Assembly: GCA_040386075.1 (NCBI GenBank)
Contig: JAZKGE010000013.1
Span: 171,013 to 235,012, forward strand
From: UBA4416 sp040386075
Lineage (GTDB): Bacteria > Bacteroidota > Bacteroidia > B-17B0 > Aurantibacillaceae
Length of the DNA stretch: 64,000 nucleotides
Direction: 5' to 3'
Shown here: positions 54,490 to 61,588 of the stretch, in pieces
Layout of the letters: each line of letters opens with the position of its first letter
Position numbering within the stretch: position 1 is the first letter of the stretch
The notes under the pieces: model-generated
Told to the model about the DNA's origin: nothing
The model's database searches: none
What the model saw: the letters and a program-made list of their open reading frames with translations, nothing else
Translations under genes and position numbers: made by a program

Positions 54490-54912
54490 ATGAGCACAGA
54501 AAAATCAATTGAATCATCTAAAGCACCTGAACCTGTTGGTTTATATCCACACGCGCGCCGTGTTGGCAATTTATTATTTTTAAGCGGTGTTGGTCCGCGC
54601 GAACGTGGCACTAAAAAAATACCGGGTGTAGAACTGGATGAAAATGGGAACATCACTTCTTACGATATTGCCGCACAATGTCATTCGGTGTTTCGTAACA
54701 TCAAATATATTTTAGAAGACTCCGGTAGCAGCTGGGATAAAATTGTGGATGTGCAGGTTTTTTTAACCAATATGAAAGACGATTTTAAAACGTACAATGC
54801 TATTTGGGCTGAGTACTTTAAAGAAAATCCTCCCTGCCGCACAACCATTGAAATTAACTGTCTCCCTACTCCTATTGCCATTGAGTTGAAAGTGATTGCG
54901 ACGGTTGATTAG
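54490..54912 (+). CDS. RidA family protein, probably 2-aminomuconate deaminase
   Basis: The 140-residue protein has the RidA/YjgF trimer fold; Arg117 in PPCRTTIEI is the conserved active-site arginine. The N-terminus APEPVGLYPHARRVGNLLFLSG is longer than in YjgF and matches the 2-aminomuconate deaminase (AmnD/NbaF) branch, which removes ammonia from 2-aminomuconate in the kynurenine pathway. The presence of a likely semialdehyde dehydrogenase at 51460 supports this over a generic imine-hydrolase role. It follows the lipoprotein by 11 bases. Confidence 0.88.
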   Translation: MSTEKSIESSKAPEPVGLYPHARRVGNLLFLSGVGPRERGTKKIPGVELDENGNITSYDIAAQCHSVFRNIKYILEDSGSSWDKIVDVQVFLTNMKDDFKTYNAIWAEYFKENPPCRTTIEINCLPTPIAIELKVIATVD

Positions 54913-54934
54913 ATCATCTTAATATTATGTAATT

Positions 54935-55609
54935 ATGAAAACAGAGGTAATTAATGATTTTAATGACTTTAATAAAATTATTAGAAACCATTGGGATGGA
55001 CATTACTTATATAGAGGAGAAGATTCTGATAAATATCAATTAAGATCTTTATATGGAAGAGATAAAATTAAAAGTATAAAAAATACTGAATCTGTAGAAC
55101 GATCATATTTTGAAGAATTTAAAAGGACAGCAGTACCCTATTTAGAGTACAGACTTGAAAATGATTGGGATTGGATGGCTGTAGCACAACATCATGGACT
55201 ACACACAAGGCTTCTAGATTGGACAATGAATCCTTTAGTAGCCCTTTATTTTGCGGTAAAAGATCATTTCCTTACAAGAGATTCTGATTCTGTATTGTAC
55301 ATTTTTAATAGAAATGATTTAGAAATAAGTAATTTCAGTTCCACCCCATTTTCAATTACTTCAGATCATATATTTATGCCAACTCATCTTTCTAGAAGAA
55401 TTTCTGCTCAAGATGGTTTATTTACCATTCATTTTGATCCAGAAACTATCTTTGAACCTAAATCCTTGGAGAGAATTATAATTAAAAAAGAGGCAAAGTT
55501 TGATTTACTTTTAACATTAAGCATTTACAACATAAATGAATTTTCTTTATTTCCAGGCCTAAATGGCTTAGCTCATAATTTAACAGAAGGTTATATAAGA
55601 TTATCATAG
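54935..55609 (+). CDS. FRG-domain protein, probably acquired
   Basis: A 224-residue protein whose core is an FRG domain: HYLYRGEDSDKYQLRSLYGR (Arg27-Gly28 at the start), and AVAQHHGLHTRLLDWTMNP (84-100), the family hallmark. FRG proteins are found scattered in bacteria and phages and have been linked to defence or mobile gene neighbourhoods, but their activity is not established. Codon use differs from the flanking genes: nearly every Arg is AGA or AGG, while the neighbouring RidA gene uses CGT/CGC, and the gene is visibly richer in A+T. It starts 22 bases after RidA. Confidence 0.85.
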   Translation: MKTEVINDFNDFNKIIRNHWDGHYLYRGEDSDKYQLRSLYGRDKIKSIKNTESVERSYFEEFKRTAVPYLEYRLENDWDWMAVAQHHGLHTRLLDWTMNPLVALYFAVKDHFLTRDSDSVLYIFNRNDLEISNFSSTPFSITSDHIFMPTHLSRRISAQDGLFTIHFDPETIFEPKSLERIIIKKEAKFDLLLTLSIYNINEFSLFPGLNGLAHNLTEGYIRLS

Positions 55610-55647
55610 TTTTATCCTGTACTGACATTAAAAGCAATAATAATTTT

Positions 55648-56037
55648 ATGCCCCAATCCCTCGCCCATATAACCCTTGTAGTAAACGACTACGACGAAGC
55701 CATTAAATTCTATACAGAGAAATTACAGTTTACGTTACTTGAAGATACCGTTTTAAGTACCGATAAACGCTGGGTGAGAGTTGCGCCATCGGGCAATACC
55801 GGAGCATCTTTGTTATTAGCAAAGGCAAGTAGCGAAGAACAACAAAGCAGGGTTGGTAACCAAACAGGCGGACGGGTGTTCTTGTTTTTATATACCGATG
55901 ATATTAAAAGAGATCATCAAAATTTACTGGATAAACAAGTAACGATCGTGCGTGAGCCTGTTGAACAACCTTACGGAACAGTTTTAGTATTTGCGGATCT
56001 GTATGGGAATTTGTGGGATTTGATTGAGCCTGCGTAA
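55648..56037 (+). CDS. VOC family (glyoxalase-like) protein
   Basis: A 129-residue protein with the paired beta-alpha-beta fold of the vicinal-oxygen-chelate superfamily. Candidate metal ligands are His7 (LAHITLVVNDYDEAIKFY), and a Glu in the last strand region (DLYGNLWDLIEPA). It may act in aldehyde or antibiotic detoxification, or be non-enzymatic. First of several small domain proteins in this region. Family member is firm; substrate is unknown. Confidence 0.85.
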   Translation: MPQSLAHITLVVNDYDEAIKFYTEKLQFTLLEDTVLSTDKRWVRVAPSGNTGASLLLAKASSEEQQSRVGNQTGGRVFLFLYTDDIKRDHQNLLDKQVTIVREPVEQPYGTVLVFADLYGNLWDLIEPA

Positions 56038-56039
56038 GT

Positions 56040-56122
56040 CGTCATTGCGAGGAGGTACGACGAAGCAATCTCATACAATACTCAGCTGTGTATGAGATTG
56101 CTTCGCTCCGCTCGCAATGACG
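56040..56122. repeat. Dispersed inverted repeat, family A, copy 2
   Basis: The outer arms CGTCATTGCGAG (56040-56051) and CTCGCAATGACG (56111-56122) pair exactly, and inner arms CGAAGCAATCTCATACA and TGTATGAGATTGCTTCG pair over 17 bases. It is a better-preserved copy of the element at 3525-3621. It lies between two convergent genes, so it may serve as a bidirectional terminator. Confidence 0.85.
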
Positions 56123-56124
56123 GG

Positions 56125-57087
56125 TTAATTATACTTCGCTCTGTAATCTACAGGTGATAAACCTGTTACTTTTTTGAATACATCTCTGAAAGCTTTCGTA
56201 TCTGTATAACCAACATCATACATCACTTCATTCACGGTTTTCCGTCCCGATTCGAGTTGTTGTTTGGCGGCTTCCATTTTTACACGTTGCATATACTCAA
56301 CCACGGTGTTGGTAGTTGCCTTTTTAAAACGGCGTTCAAACGTTCGTCTTCCAATGCCAAACTGGTTAGCCAGATCATCTACCGTTAGTTTGGAACTGTA
56401 ATGTTTTTCAATGAATTCCTGCGCTTTTACGATCTCCGTATCATCATGATCTTTTTGTCCTTTGAACATCACAAAAGGCGATTGTGTATTACGGCCCATA
56501 TCCAGTAAAAAGAATTTGGAAGCCATGATGGCCATTTCGCGACTGGTATATTTTTCTACCAAATACAATAATAAGGTCCAGTAGGAAGTAGCGCCGCCAC
56601 TGGAGTACAATCCATTTTGATCGGTCACTACTTTATCACCTACTAATTTTACATCCGGGAACATATCTTTAAAATCATTAGCAAAGAGCCAGTGTGTCGA
56701 ACATTCTTTTCCTTTCATTAAGCCTGTAGATGCCAGTATAAAAGCGCCAATACATAAACTTGCTGCCTCTGCTCCGTTCTTGTATTGATCGGCTATCCAG
56801 GGAATGAACTCTTTATTTTTTTTAATAGCAGCCTTTACATCACCACCAATAGCAGGAATGAGAATAAGATCTGTTTTTTTTACGTCTTTCAATAATACAT
56901 CCGGATGAACAGAAAATAAACCATCGTTGAGTTTTACTTCTTTAGTAAGTCCAACCAACTGCACTTTAAAAAAAGGCTGATGTCCGGCACTTTTAAAGAA
57001 TTCGTTCACAGCAGTGAACATGTACCGTGGGTCGACAATAGCTGCCGGCACAGCGGTTTCTAAAACTAAGATACTGATGGTTTTCAT
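56125..57087 (-). CDS. GlxA-type AraC family regulator (DJ-1/PfpI + HTH)
   Basis: A 320-residue transcription factor. Residues ~1-185 are a DJ-1/PfpI-like domain with the nucleophile-elbow Cys112 in ASLCIGAFILASTGL, but the catalytic context is altered, as usual in GlxA regulators, so it is probably a ligand sensor. The C-terminal ~95 residues carry the two AraC HTH motifs (VDDLANQFGIGRRTFERRFKK and VNEVMYDVGYTDTKAFRDVFK). It is divergent from the run of small genes starting at 57256 and may control them. Confidence 0.93.
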   Translation of the reverse strand: MKTISILVLETAVPAAIVDPRYMFTAVNEFFKSAGHQPFFKVQLVGLTKEVKLNDGLFSVHPDVLLKDVKKTDLILIPAIGGDVKAAIKKNKEFIPWIADQYKNGAEAASLCIGAFILASTGLMKGKECSTHWLFANDFKDMFPDVKLVGDKVVTDQNGLYSSGGATSYWTLLLYLVEKYTSREMAIMASKFFLLDMGRNTQSPFVMFKGQKDHDDTEIVKAQEFIEKHYSSKLTVDDLANQFGIGRRTFERRFKKATTNTVVEYMQRVKMEAAKQQLESGRKTVNEVMYDVGYTDTKAFRDVFKKVTGLSPVDYRAKYN

Positions 57088-57105
57088 AATACTTCCTGTT
57101 TATAT

Positions 57106-57130
57106 GTTAGTTCGAGCGAAGTCGAGAACA
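57106..57130. repeat. Dispersed repeat, family B, copy 2 (short)
   Basis: The core TTCGAGCGAAGTCGAGAA of family B lies in the presumed 5' leader of the GlxA gene, between its promoter and ATG. No second arm is seen. Confidence 0.7.
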
Positions 57131-57142
57131 AATTTTACGCTG

Positions 57143-57174
57143 CAAACGTACAAAAAATAGTTGTCGCAATCAAC
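57143..57174 (-). promoter_or_regulatory. GlxA-type gene promoter
   Basis: On the minus strand GTTG (57174-57171), 20 bases, then exact TACGTTTG (57150-57143): a strong match to TTTG-N19-21-TAnnTTTG with one mismatch. The leader is about 50 bases and contains repeat family B. Confidence 0.6.
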
Positions 57175-57221
57175 CCGTAACTTTGTCGTTTTTACACATA
57201 CACTATCCCAAATAATGACAG

Positions 57222-57229
57222 TAGTTTTG
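57222..57229 (+). promoter_or_regulatory. -7 box for the small-gene run
   Basis: TAGTTTTG exactly matches TAnnTTTG, 26 bases before the ATG at 57256. No TTTG at the expected -33 distance is visible. Confidence 0.4.
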
Positions 57230-57255
57230 TGTTAGAAAAATAAATACTTTTAATC

Positions 57256-57666
57256 ATGCAATACTATAACCTGGAAAAAGACATTGATGTATTTTGCGTT
57301 ACAGCTACTTCTTATCCTGAGGGTGTGTTAGCTGCACACCAAAAATTGCATGGTTATGTAAGCTATAACCAAAAGAGAAATTATTTTGGCATTTCAGCTC
57401 CGGATAAAACAGGAACTATTATTTACAGATCGGCGGCCGAAGAATTAGAGGCCGGCGAATTCAGTAAACATAAGCTTGAGCCATTTGTTATTAAAAAAGG
57501 AAAGTACATTTATATAGATATCAAGGATTTTATGAAGGACATTCCTTCTATTCAAATAGCTTTTGATACACTTTTATCAAATCCTGAGATCGACCCAAAG
57601 GGTTGTTGTGTGGAATGGTATTTAAGTGAATCACTGGTACGCTGCATGGTACGATTAAAAAATTAA
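57256..57666 (+). CDS. GyrI-like / effector-binding domain protein
   Basis: A 136-residue single-domain protein, with no DNA-binding domain. Its pattern (YNLEKDIDVFCVTATSYPEGVLAAHQKLHG, then paired beta-alpha units and WYLSESLVRCMVRLKN at the end) resembles the GyrI-like small-molecule-binding or effector domain of AraC/MerR regulators. It might sequester or sense a ligand. The family call is moderate. It starts a plus-strand operon with very tight gaps (3 bases to the next gene). Confidence 0.65.
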   Translation: MQYYNLEKDIDVFCVTATSYPEGVLAAHQKLHGYVSYNQKRNYFGISAPDKTGTIIYRSAAEELEAGEFSKHKLEPFVIKKGKYIYIDIKDFMKDIPSIQIAFDTLLSNPEIDPKGCCVEWYLSESLVRCMVRLKN

Positions 57667-57669
57667 ACT

Positions 57670-58008
57670 ATGGTAAGTATTGATAAATTCAGAAATATGG
57701 CTTTAGCTTTTGAGGAGGCCGAAGAACAACCGCATTTTGAAAAAGCATCATTCAGGGTGAATAAAAAAATATTTGCCACGCTCAATGTAACAGCAAAAAC
57801 CGCCGTGCTTAAATTTTCGGAAATAGAACAATCCGTATTTGGCGCCTATGACAAAACCATCATTTATCCTGTGAACGGTGCCTGGGGTAAACAAGGCTGG
57901 ACCATTGTTGAATTATCAAAAGTAAAAAAAGAAGTTTTAAAAGATGCCCTGGCTACATCATACTGTAATGTGGCTCCTAAAAAACTTTCGGAGAAATATA
58001 AAAACTAA
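57670..58008 (+). CDS. MmcQ/YjbR family protein
   Basis: A 112-residue protein of the MmcQ/YjbR (CyaY-like fold) family, with MALAFEEAEEQPHFEKASFRVNKKIFATLN near the start and a Lys/Trp-rich middle (GAWGKQGWTIVELSKV). These proteins are thought to bind nucleic acid, but a role is unproven. Gaps to neighbours are 3 and 2 bases, so it is part of one transcript. Confidence 0.85.
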   Translation: MVSIDKFRNMALAFEEAEEQPHFEKASFRVNKKIFATLNVTAKTAVLKFSEIEQSVFGAYDKTIIYPVNGAWGKQGWTIVELSKVKKEVLKDALATSYCNVAPKKLSEKYKN

Positions 58009-58010
58009 AC

Positions 58011-58424
58011 ATGGCAAAAACGGTTAAAACAGATTCGGAATTAGTAACGGAATTTATTCAGGCGTTAAAGCCTGAATACAAAGAAATAGCCGAAGCGCTT
58101 AGGACACTGATCTTAAAAACAGATAAGACCATCGGCGAGCAGATCAAGTGGAACGTACCTGCCTTTTATTACACCGGAGAAATGAAACCTTTTGATCCGA
58201 AAGAATACAAAAGGGATATACTTGTTACACATTTTCGTCAAAAAGATCATGTGTTACTTGTATTACCAACAGGCGCCAAATTAACTAACGGTGCAGGAAT
58301 ACTGGAAGGCGATTATAAAGACGGAAGAAGAATGATAAAGATCTACGATCTGAAAGATCTGAAATCAAAAGAAAAAGCTTTACAGAAAGTAATTAAGGAA
58401 TGGCTAAAATTAATAGATAAATAA
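58011..58424 (+). CDS. DUF1801 domain protein
   Basis: A 137-residue member of the YdhG/DUF1801 family (KPEYKEIAEALRTLILKTDKTIGEQIKWNVPAFYYTGEMKP and ILVTHFRQKDHVLLVLPTG). The fold is related to frataxin-like iron chaperones in some members, but the function is not settled. It is 2 bases after the MmcQ/YjbR gene. A second DUF1801 gene lies at 59931. Confidence 0.85.
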   Translation: MAKTVKTDSELVTEFIQALKPEYKEIAEALRTLILKTDKTIGEQIKWNVPAFYYTGEMKPFDPKEYKRDILVTHFRQKDHVLLVLPTGAKLTNGAGILEGDYKDGRRMIKIYDLKDLKSKEKALQKVIKEWLKLIDK

Positions 58425-58442
58425 ATTTAATACTATAATATC

Positions 58443-58892
58443 ATGGAAACAATTCAATTTAAAATCACGATCAATGCTAACAAACAAAAAGTTTGGGAAA
58501 CAATGTTAAATGACAAAACTTACCGCGAATGGACCGCAGCATTTCATGAAGGTTCCTATTATGAGGGTAGCTGGGAAAAAGGAAGCGAAATTCTCTTTAT
58601 GGGTCCGGATAGTGAAGGAAAAAAATCAGGAATGTATGCTAAAATAAAAGAGAACAGAAAGTATGAATTTATTTCTATTGAACATTTAGGTGAGATCAAT
58701 AATGGAGTAATTGATACTACGAGTGATAGAGTGAAAAAATGGGCACCTTCTTTTGAGAATTATACATTTACCCAAAAAGGAGATCAAACTGAATTAACAG
58801 TTGATATGCAAACTGTACCTGAGTACAAAGCTATGTTTGAAGAAATGTGGCCAAAGGCCTTGAATGCACTTAAAAAAATAAGCGAACAATAA
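58443..58892 (+). CDS. SRPBCC/AHSA1 family protein
   Basis: A 149-residue START/Bet v1-like domain (IQFKITINANKQKVWETMLNDKTYREWTAAF near the start, a helix-grip hydrophobic cavity fold, and a C-terminal helix FEEMWPKALNALKKISEQ). AHSA1-like family members either stimulate Hsp90 or bind hydrophobic ligands; this one lacks the Hsp90-contact region I would look for, so ligand binding is the safer inference. It is one of three SRPBCC proteins here. Confidence 0.85.
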   Translation: METIQFKITINANKQKVWETMLNDKTYREWTAAFHEGSYYEGSWEKGSEILFMGPDSEGKKSGMYAKIKENRKYEFISIEHLGEINNGVIDTTSDRVKKWAPSFENYTFTQKGDQTELTVDMQTVPEYKAMFEEMWPKALNALKKISEQ

Positions 58893-58911
58893 TCATATAC
58901 ACTATACTAAC

Positions 58912-59391
58912 ATGAGCGCTACACAAAAAATGACCATTTGTTTATGGTTTGACAACAAAGGCGAAGAAGCCGCCAATTTTTACACGTCTATTTTCAAAAA
59001 TTCTTCAATGGGCAGTATTAGCCGCTATGGGAAGGAAGGATTTGAATTTCATGGCATGCCCGAAGGAACTGCTTTGGTAGTAAGTTTCAAATTAAACGAC
59101 ATGAATTTTAGCGCCTTAAATGGCGGGCCTCGTTTTAAATTCAACGAATCAATGTCGATCGTAGTGAGCTGCGAAACACAGGAAGAGATCGATCATTACT
59201 GGAACAGTTTGACAGCAGATGGCGGACAGGAAAGTCAGTGTGGTTGGCTGAAAGATAAGTATGGCGTTTCATGGCAGATCATTCCAACTATTTTAGGAGA
59301 ATTGATGAGTGATCCTGCAAAAGCTGCAAGAGTAACGATGGCTTTTATGCAAATGAAAAAAATGGATATTGCAGCTCTGAAAAATGCATAA
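58912..59391 (+). CDS. PhnB/VOC-type protein
   Basis: A 159-residue protein of the PhnB-like VOC family, with QKMTICLWFDNKGEEAANFYTSIFKNSSMG at the start and DKYGVSWQIIPTILGELM, the family signature. It is related to (3-demethylubiquinone methyltransferase-annotated) domains, though it is not a methyltransferase. Ends just before repeat family B, copy 3. Confidence 0.87.
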   Translation: MSATQKMTICLWFDNKGEEAANFYTSIFKNSSMGSISRYGKEGFEFHGMPEGTALVVSFKLNDMNFSALNGGPRFKFNESMSIVVSCETQEEIDHYWNSLTADGGQESQCGWLKDKYGVSWQIIPTILGELMSDPAKAARVTMAFMQMKKMDIAALKNA

Positions 59392-59403
59392 TTAAAAATA
59401 AAC

Positions 59404-59473
59404 TGTCACTTCGAGCGAAGTCGAGAAGCGTTCTTCGTGATTTTTCTTGTTCTCGACTTCGCTCGAAGTGACA
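59404..59473. repeat. Dispersed inverted repeat, family B, copy 3
   Basis: TGTCACTTCGAGCGAAGTCGAGAA-type left arm (59404-59427) and its exact reverse complement (59450-59473) form a 24-bp stem with a 22-base loop, followed by an A-run. It lies between two codirectional genes and could weaken read-through. Confidence 0.88.
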
Positions 59474-59506
59474 AAAAAATAATAATAACATATAAAAACT
59501 ACAAAC

Positions 59507-59920
59507 ATGAGTAAACCTGTAATTACGATAGATGCCATGGTGCATGCACCAATTAACAAAGTATGGGAACAATGGAATTCCCCTGAACACATTCAACAAT
59601 GGTGCGCTGCATCTGATGACTGGCATGCGCCCAGCGCAACCAACGACTTAAAAAAGGGTGGTAGATTTACAACCCGCATGGAAGCTAAAGATAAAAGCTT
59701 TGGTTTTGATTTTGGAGGAGTTTATGATGATGTTGATCAGCATAAAAGAATTGAGTACACGATGGATGATGGTAGAAAGGTACATATCACTTTTACAGAA
59801 ACAGATGGCGGGGTAAAGATCAGTGAATCATTTGAAGCAGAGGATCAAAACCCGTTAGAAATGCAACAAGGGGGCTGGCAAATGATCCTGAACAATTTTA
59901 AAAAGCACGTTGAAAAATAA
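59507..59920 (+). CDS. SRPBCC/AHSA1 family protein
   Basis: A 137-residue Bet v1-like protein (VITIDAMVHAPINKVWEQWNSPEHIQQWCAAS, WHAPSATNDLKKGGRFTTRM and MILNNFKKHVEK at the end). It belongs to the AHSA1-like group of activators and ligand binders, and is related to the protein at 58443. It follows the long family B hairpin and is 10 bases before a second DUF1801 gene. Confidence 0.88.
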   Translation: MSKPVITIDAMVHAPINKVWEQWNSPEHIQQWCAASDDWHAPSATNDLKKGGRFTTRMEAKDKSFGFDFGGVYDDVDQHKRIEYTMDDGRKVHITFTETDGGVKISESFEAEDQNPLEMQQGGWQMILNNFKKHVEK

Positions 59921-59930
59921 TTAAAAGCAA

Positions 59931-60341
59931 ATGAAAGTCTTTAAGGATATTGACAGCTATATTGAAGCGCAAACGCCCGACGTAAAAGAACGGCTGGAAC
60001 AAATACGACATACCGTAAAATCATCTGCACCAAAAGCTGAGGAAATGATCAGCTATGGGATGCCGGCCTTTAAGTTTCATGGTATGCTGGTTTATTTTGC
60101 AGCTTTTAAGAATCATATTGGATTTTACGCTTTACCATCGGGCAATGCAGCCTTTCAAAAAGAACTATCCGTATACAAACAAGGAAAGGGTTCTATTCAG
60201 TTTCCATTGGATGAAAAATTGCCTTTGGCGCTCGTTAAAAAAATAGTGAAGTTCAGAGTCAAAGAAAATTTAGAAAAAGAGACTTTGAAAAAATCAGATG
60301 CTAAGACTTCGAAAGCCTCAGCCTCCAAAAAAAATAATTAA
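59931..60341 (+). CDS. DUF1801 domain protein (iron-chaperone-like)
   Basis: A 136-residue DUF1801 protein (VFKDIDSYIEAQTPDVKERLEQIRHTVKS, the EMISYGMPAFKFHG signature, and HIGFYALPSG). The C-terminus is very basic and low in complexity (TLKKSDAKTSKASASKKNN). Paralogue of the gene at 58011. It ends 4 bases before the DoxX-like gene. Confidence 0.87.
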   Translation: MKVFKDIDSYIEAQTPDVKERLEQIRHTVKSSAPKAEEMISYGMPAFKFHGMLVYFAAFKNHIGFYALPSGNAAFQKELSVYKQGKGSIQFPLDEKLPLALVKKIVKFRVKENLEKETLKKSDAKTSKASASKKNN

Positions 60342-60345
60342 AAAT

Positions 60346-60720
60346 ATGAAAAAAGATAAGATCATTTTTTGGATCACAACCAGTATCATCTTCTTATTTG
60401 AAGGCGTCATGCCAGCTTTAACAAGTCAGACTGAATTGGCAAAAGAAGGCATCAGGCATTTAGGATATCCTGATTATTTTGGAGTTGCGCTAACTGTATT
60501 TAAAGTATCAGGCGCTTTAGCTTTAATAATTCCGCAAATTCCAGCGCGTGTTAAAGAATGGGCATACGCCGGTTTTGGATTCTCGCTGATATTTGCCTTT
60601 ATAGGTCATGTAGTTGTTGATGGCTTTAGCGGACTCGCTTGCTTTCCTCTGGTTGTTTTAGGTATTTTGGCCACCTCCTATATTTATTATCATAAAATTA
60701 ATAAACCTTTTAGATCATAA
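60346..60720 (+). CDS. DoxX-like small membrane protein
   Basis: A 124-residue protein with four membrane helices, in DoxX-like arrangement (IFWITTSIIFLFEGVMPAL; YFGVALTVFKVSGALALI; AYAGFGFSLIFAFIGHVVV; PLVVLGILATSYIYYH). DoxX proteins are of uncertain function; some link to thiol/oxidative stress. I chose the ATG at 60346, because the earlier frame start (60298) runs through the tail of the preceding gene. Confidence 0.85.
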   Translation: MKKDKIIFWITTSIIFLFEGVMPALTSQTELAKEGIRHLGYPDYFGVALTVFKVSGALALIIPQIPARVKEWAYAGFGFSLIFAFIGHVVVDGFSGLACFPLVVLGILATSYIYYHKINKPFRS

Positions 60721-60723
60721 CCT

Positions 60724-61254
60724 ATGTTACAAATTATTTTAATTGTCGTTGCTTCAATTATAGGTATTATACTTTTGTTGGCTGCAATTATGAAAAAAGA
60801 ATACGCGCTTACGTGTGAGATAATCATTAACCGTACTAAAAATGATGTATTCAATTACGTGAAGCATTTAAAAAACCAGGAAAAATACAGCGTGTGGGTG
60901 ATGAGGGATCCTAATATAAAACTGGTTTACACCGGAACCGATGGAACTATTGGTTTTAAAGCTGCATGGAGCAGTGAAGATAAGAATGTAGGTGTTGGTG
61001 AACAGGAAATTACCAATATCAAAGAAGGCGAACGTTATGATGTAGAAATACGCTTTGAAAAACCATTTAAAGGCATCAGTTATGCGAATACAAGTACAAC
61101 AGCCGTTTCTGATAACCAAACAAAAGTAGTAACGACTTTTACCAGCCGTACACCTTTCCCAATGAACATTATGGTGCCAATGCTTACCAAAATGTTACTA
61201 AAGGATATGAATGAAAATGCGAATAATTTAAAAGCTAACCTGGAAACAAAATAG
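60724..61254 (+). CDS. SRPBCC family protein with N-terminal membrane anchor
   Basis: A 176-residue protein with an N-terminal helix (IILIVVASIIGIILLLAAIM) and a Bet v1-like cavity domain (YALTCEIIINRTKNDVFNYVKHLKN and a C-terminal helix). The soluble domain probably faces outward or is tethered to the membrane. It is the third SRPBCC protein in the run and follows the DoxX gene by 3 bases. Confidence 0.85.
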   Translation: MLQIILIVVASIIGIILLLAAIMKKEYALTCEIIINRTKNDVFNYVKHLKNQEKYSVWVMRDPNIKLVYTGTDGTIGFKAAWSSEDKNVGVGEQEITNIKEGERYDVEIRFEKPFKGISYANTSTTAVSDNQTKVVTTFTSRTPFPMNIMVPMLTKMLLKDMNENANNLKANLETK

Positions 61255-61263
61255 GTTATTATT

Positions 61264-61488
61264 GTGGTAGAAGTATTTAAAACAAATATTCAGGATCCTG
61301 ATCTGGCAAATTCTGTTTTACAGGAATTAGCCCTACTCTTACCATCTGCCACCATTAATTTCGACCTCAATGATTGTGATCATATTTTAAGAGTTCAATC
61401 ACCGGAAGATGTAACAAGACATATCCTTACTTTTTTTGAAAGATCCGGACACTTTTGTGAAGTATTAGATGACCAACCACTTATTTAA
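61264..61488 (+). CDS. Small protein with HMA-like pattern
   Basis: A 74-residue product, VEVFKTNIQDPDLANSVLQEL ... INFDLNDCDHILRVQSPEDVTRHI. The beta-alpha-beta pattern and length are like a heavy-metal-associated fold, but the CxxC motif is absent. I cannot assign a function. Start is GTG, 9 bases after the preceding gene stop, so it is likely the last gene in that operon. Confidence 0.65.
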   Translation: MVEVFKTNIQDPDLANSVLQELALLLPSATINFDLNDCDHILRVQSPEDVTRHILTFFERSGHFCEVLDDQPLI

Positions 61489-61588
61489 GGCGGAACAGAT
61501 TTCAACTGATATTAACTATTTTTAATAATCAGCTTTGGGGTTGAGTTTAAATAATTGTGATATTTGGCCATTGACAAGGCAGAAGATC

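Noticed and set aside
55610..55647. Possible attachment site beside the FRG gene
   Set aside because: No direct repeat flanks the gene, and no tRNA or integrase is near, so I cannot support an integration site.
59404..59473. 24-bp hairpin as a strong rho-independent terminator
   Set aside because: A stem this long with a 22-base loop, in a family found elsewhere in the window, is better described as a dispersed repeat. The following A/T tract is A-rich on the plus strand, so termination of the upstream gene is not well supported.
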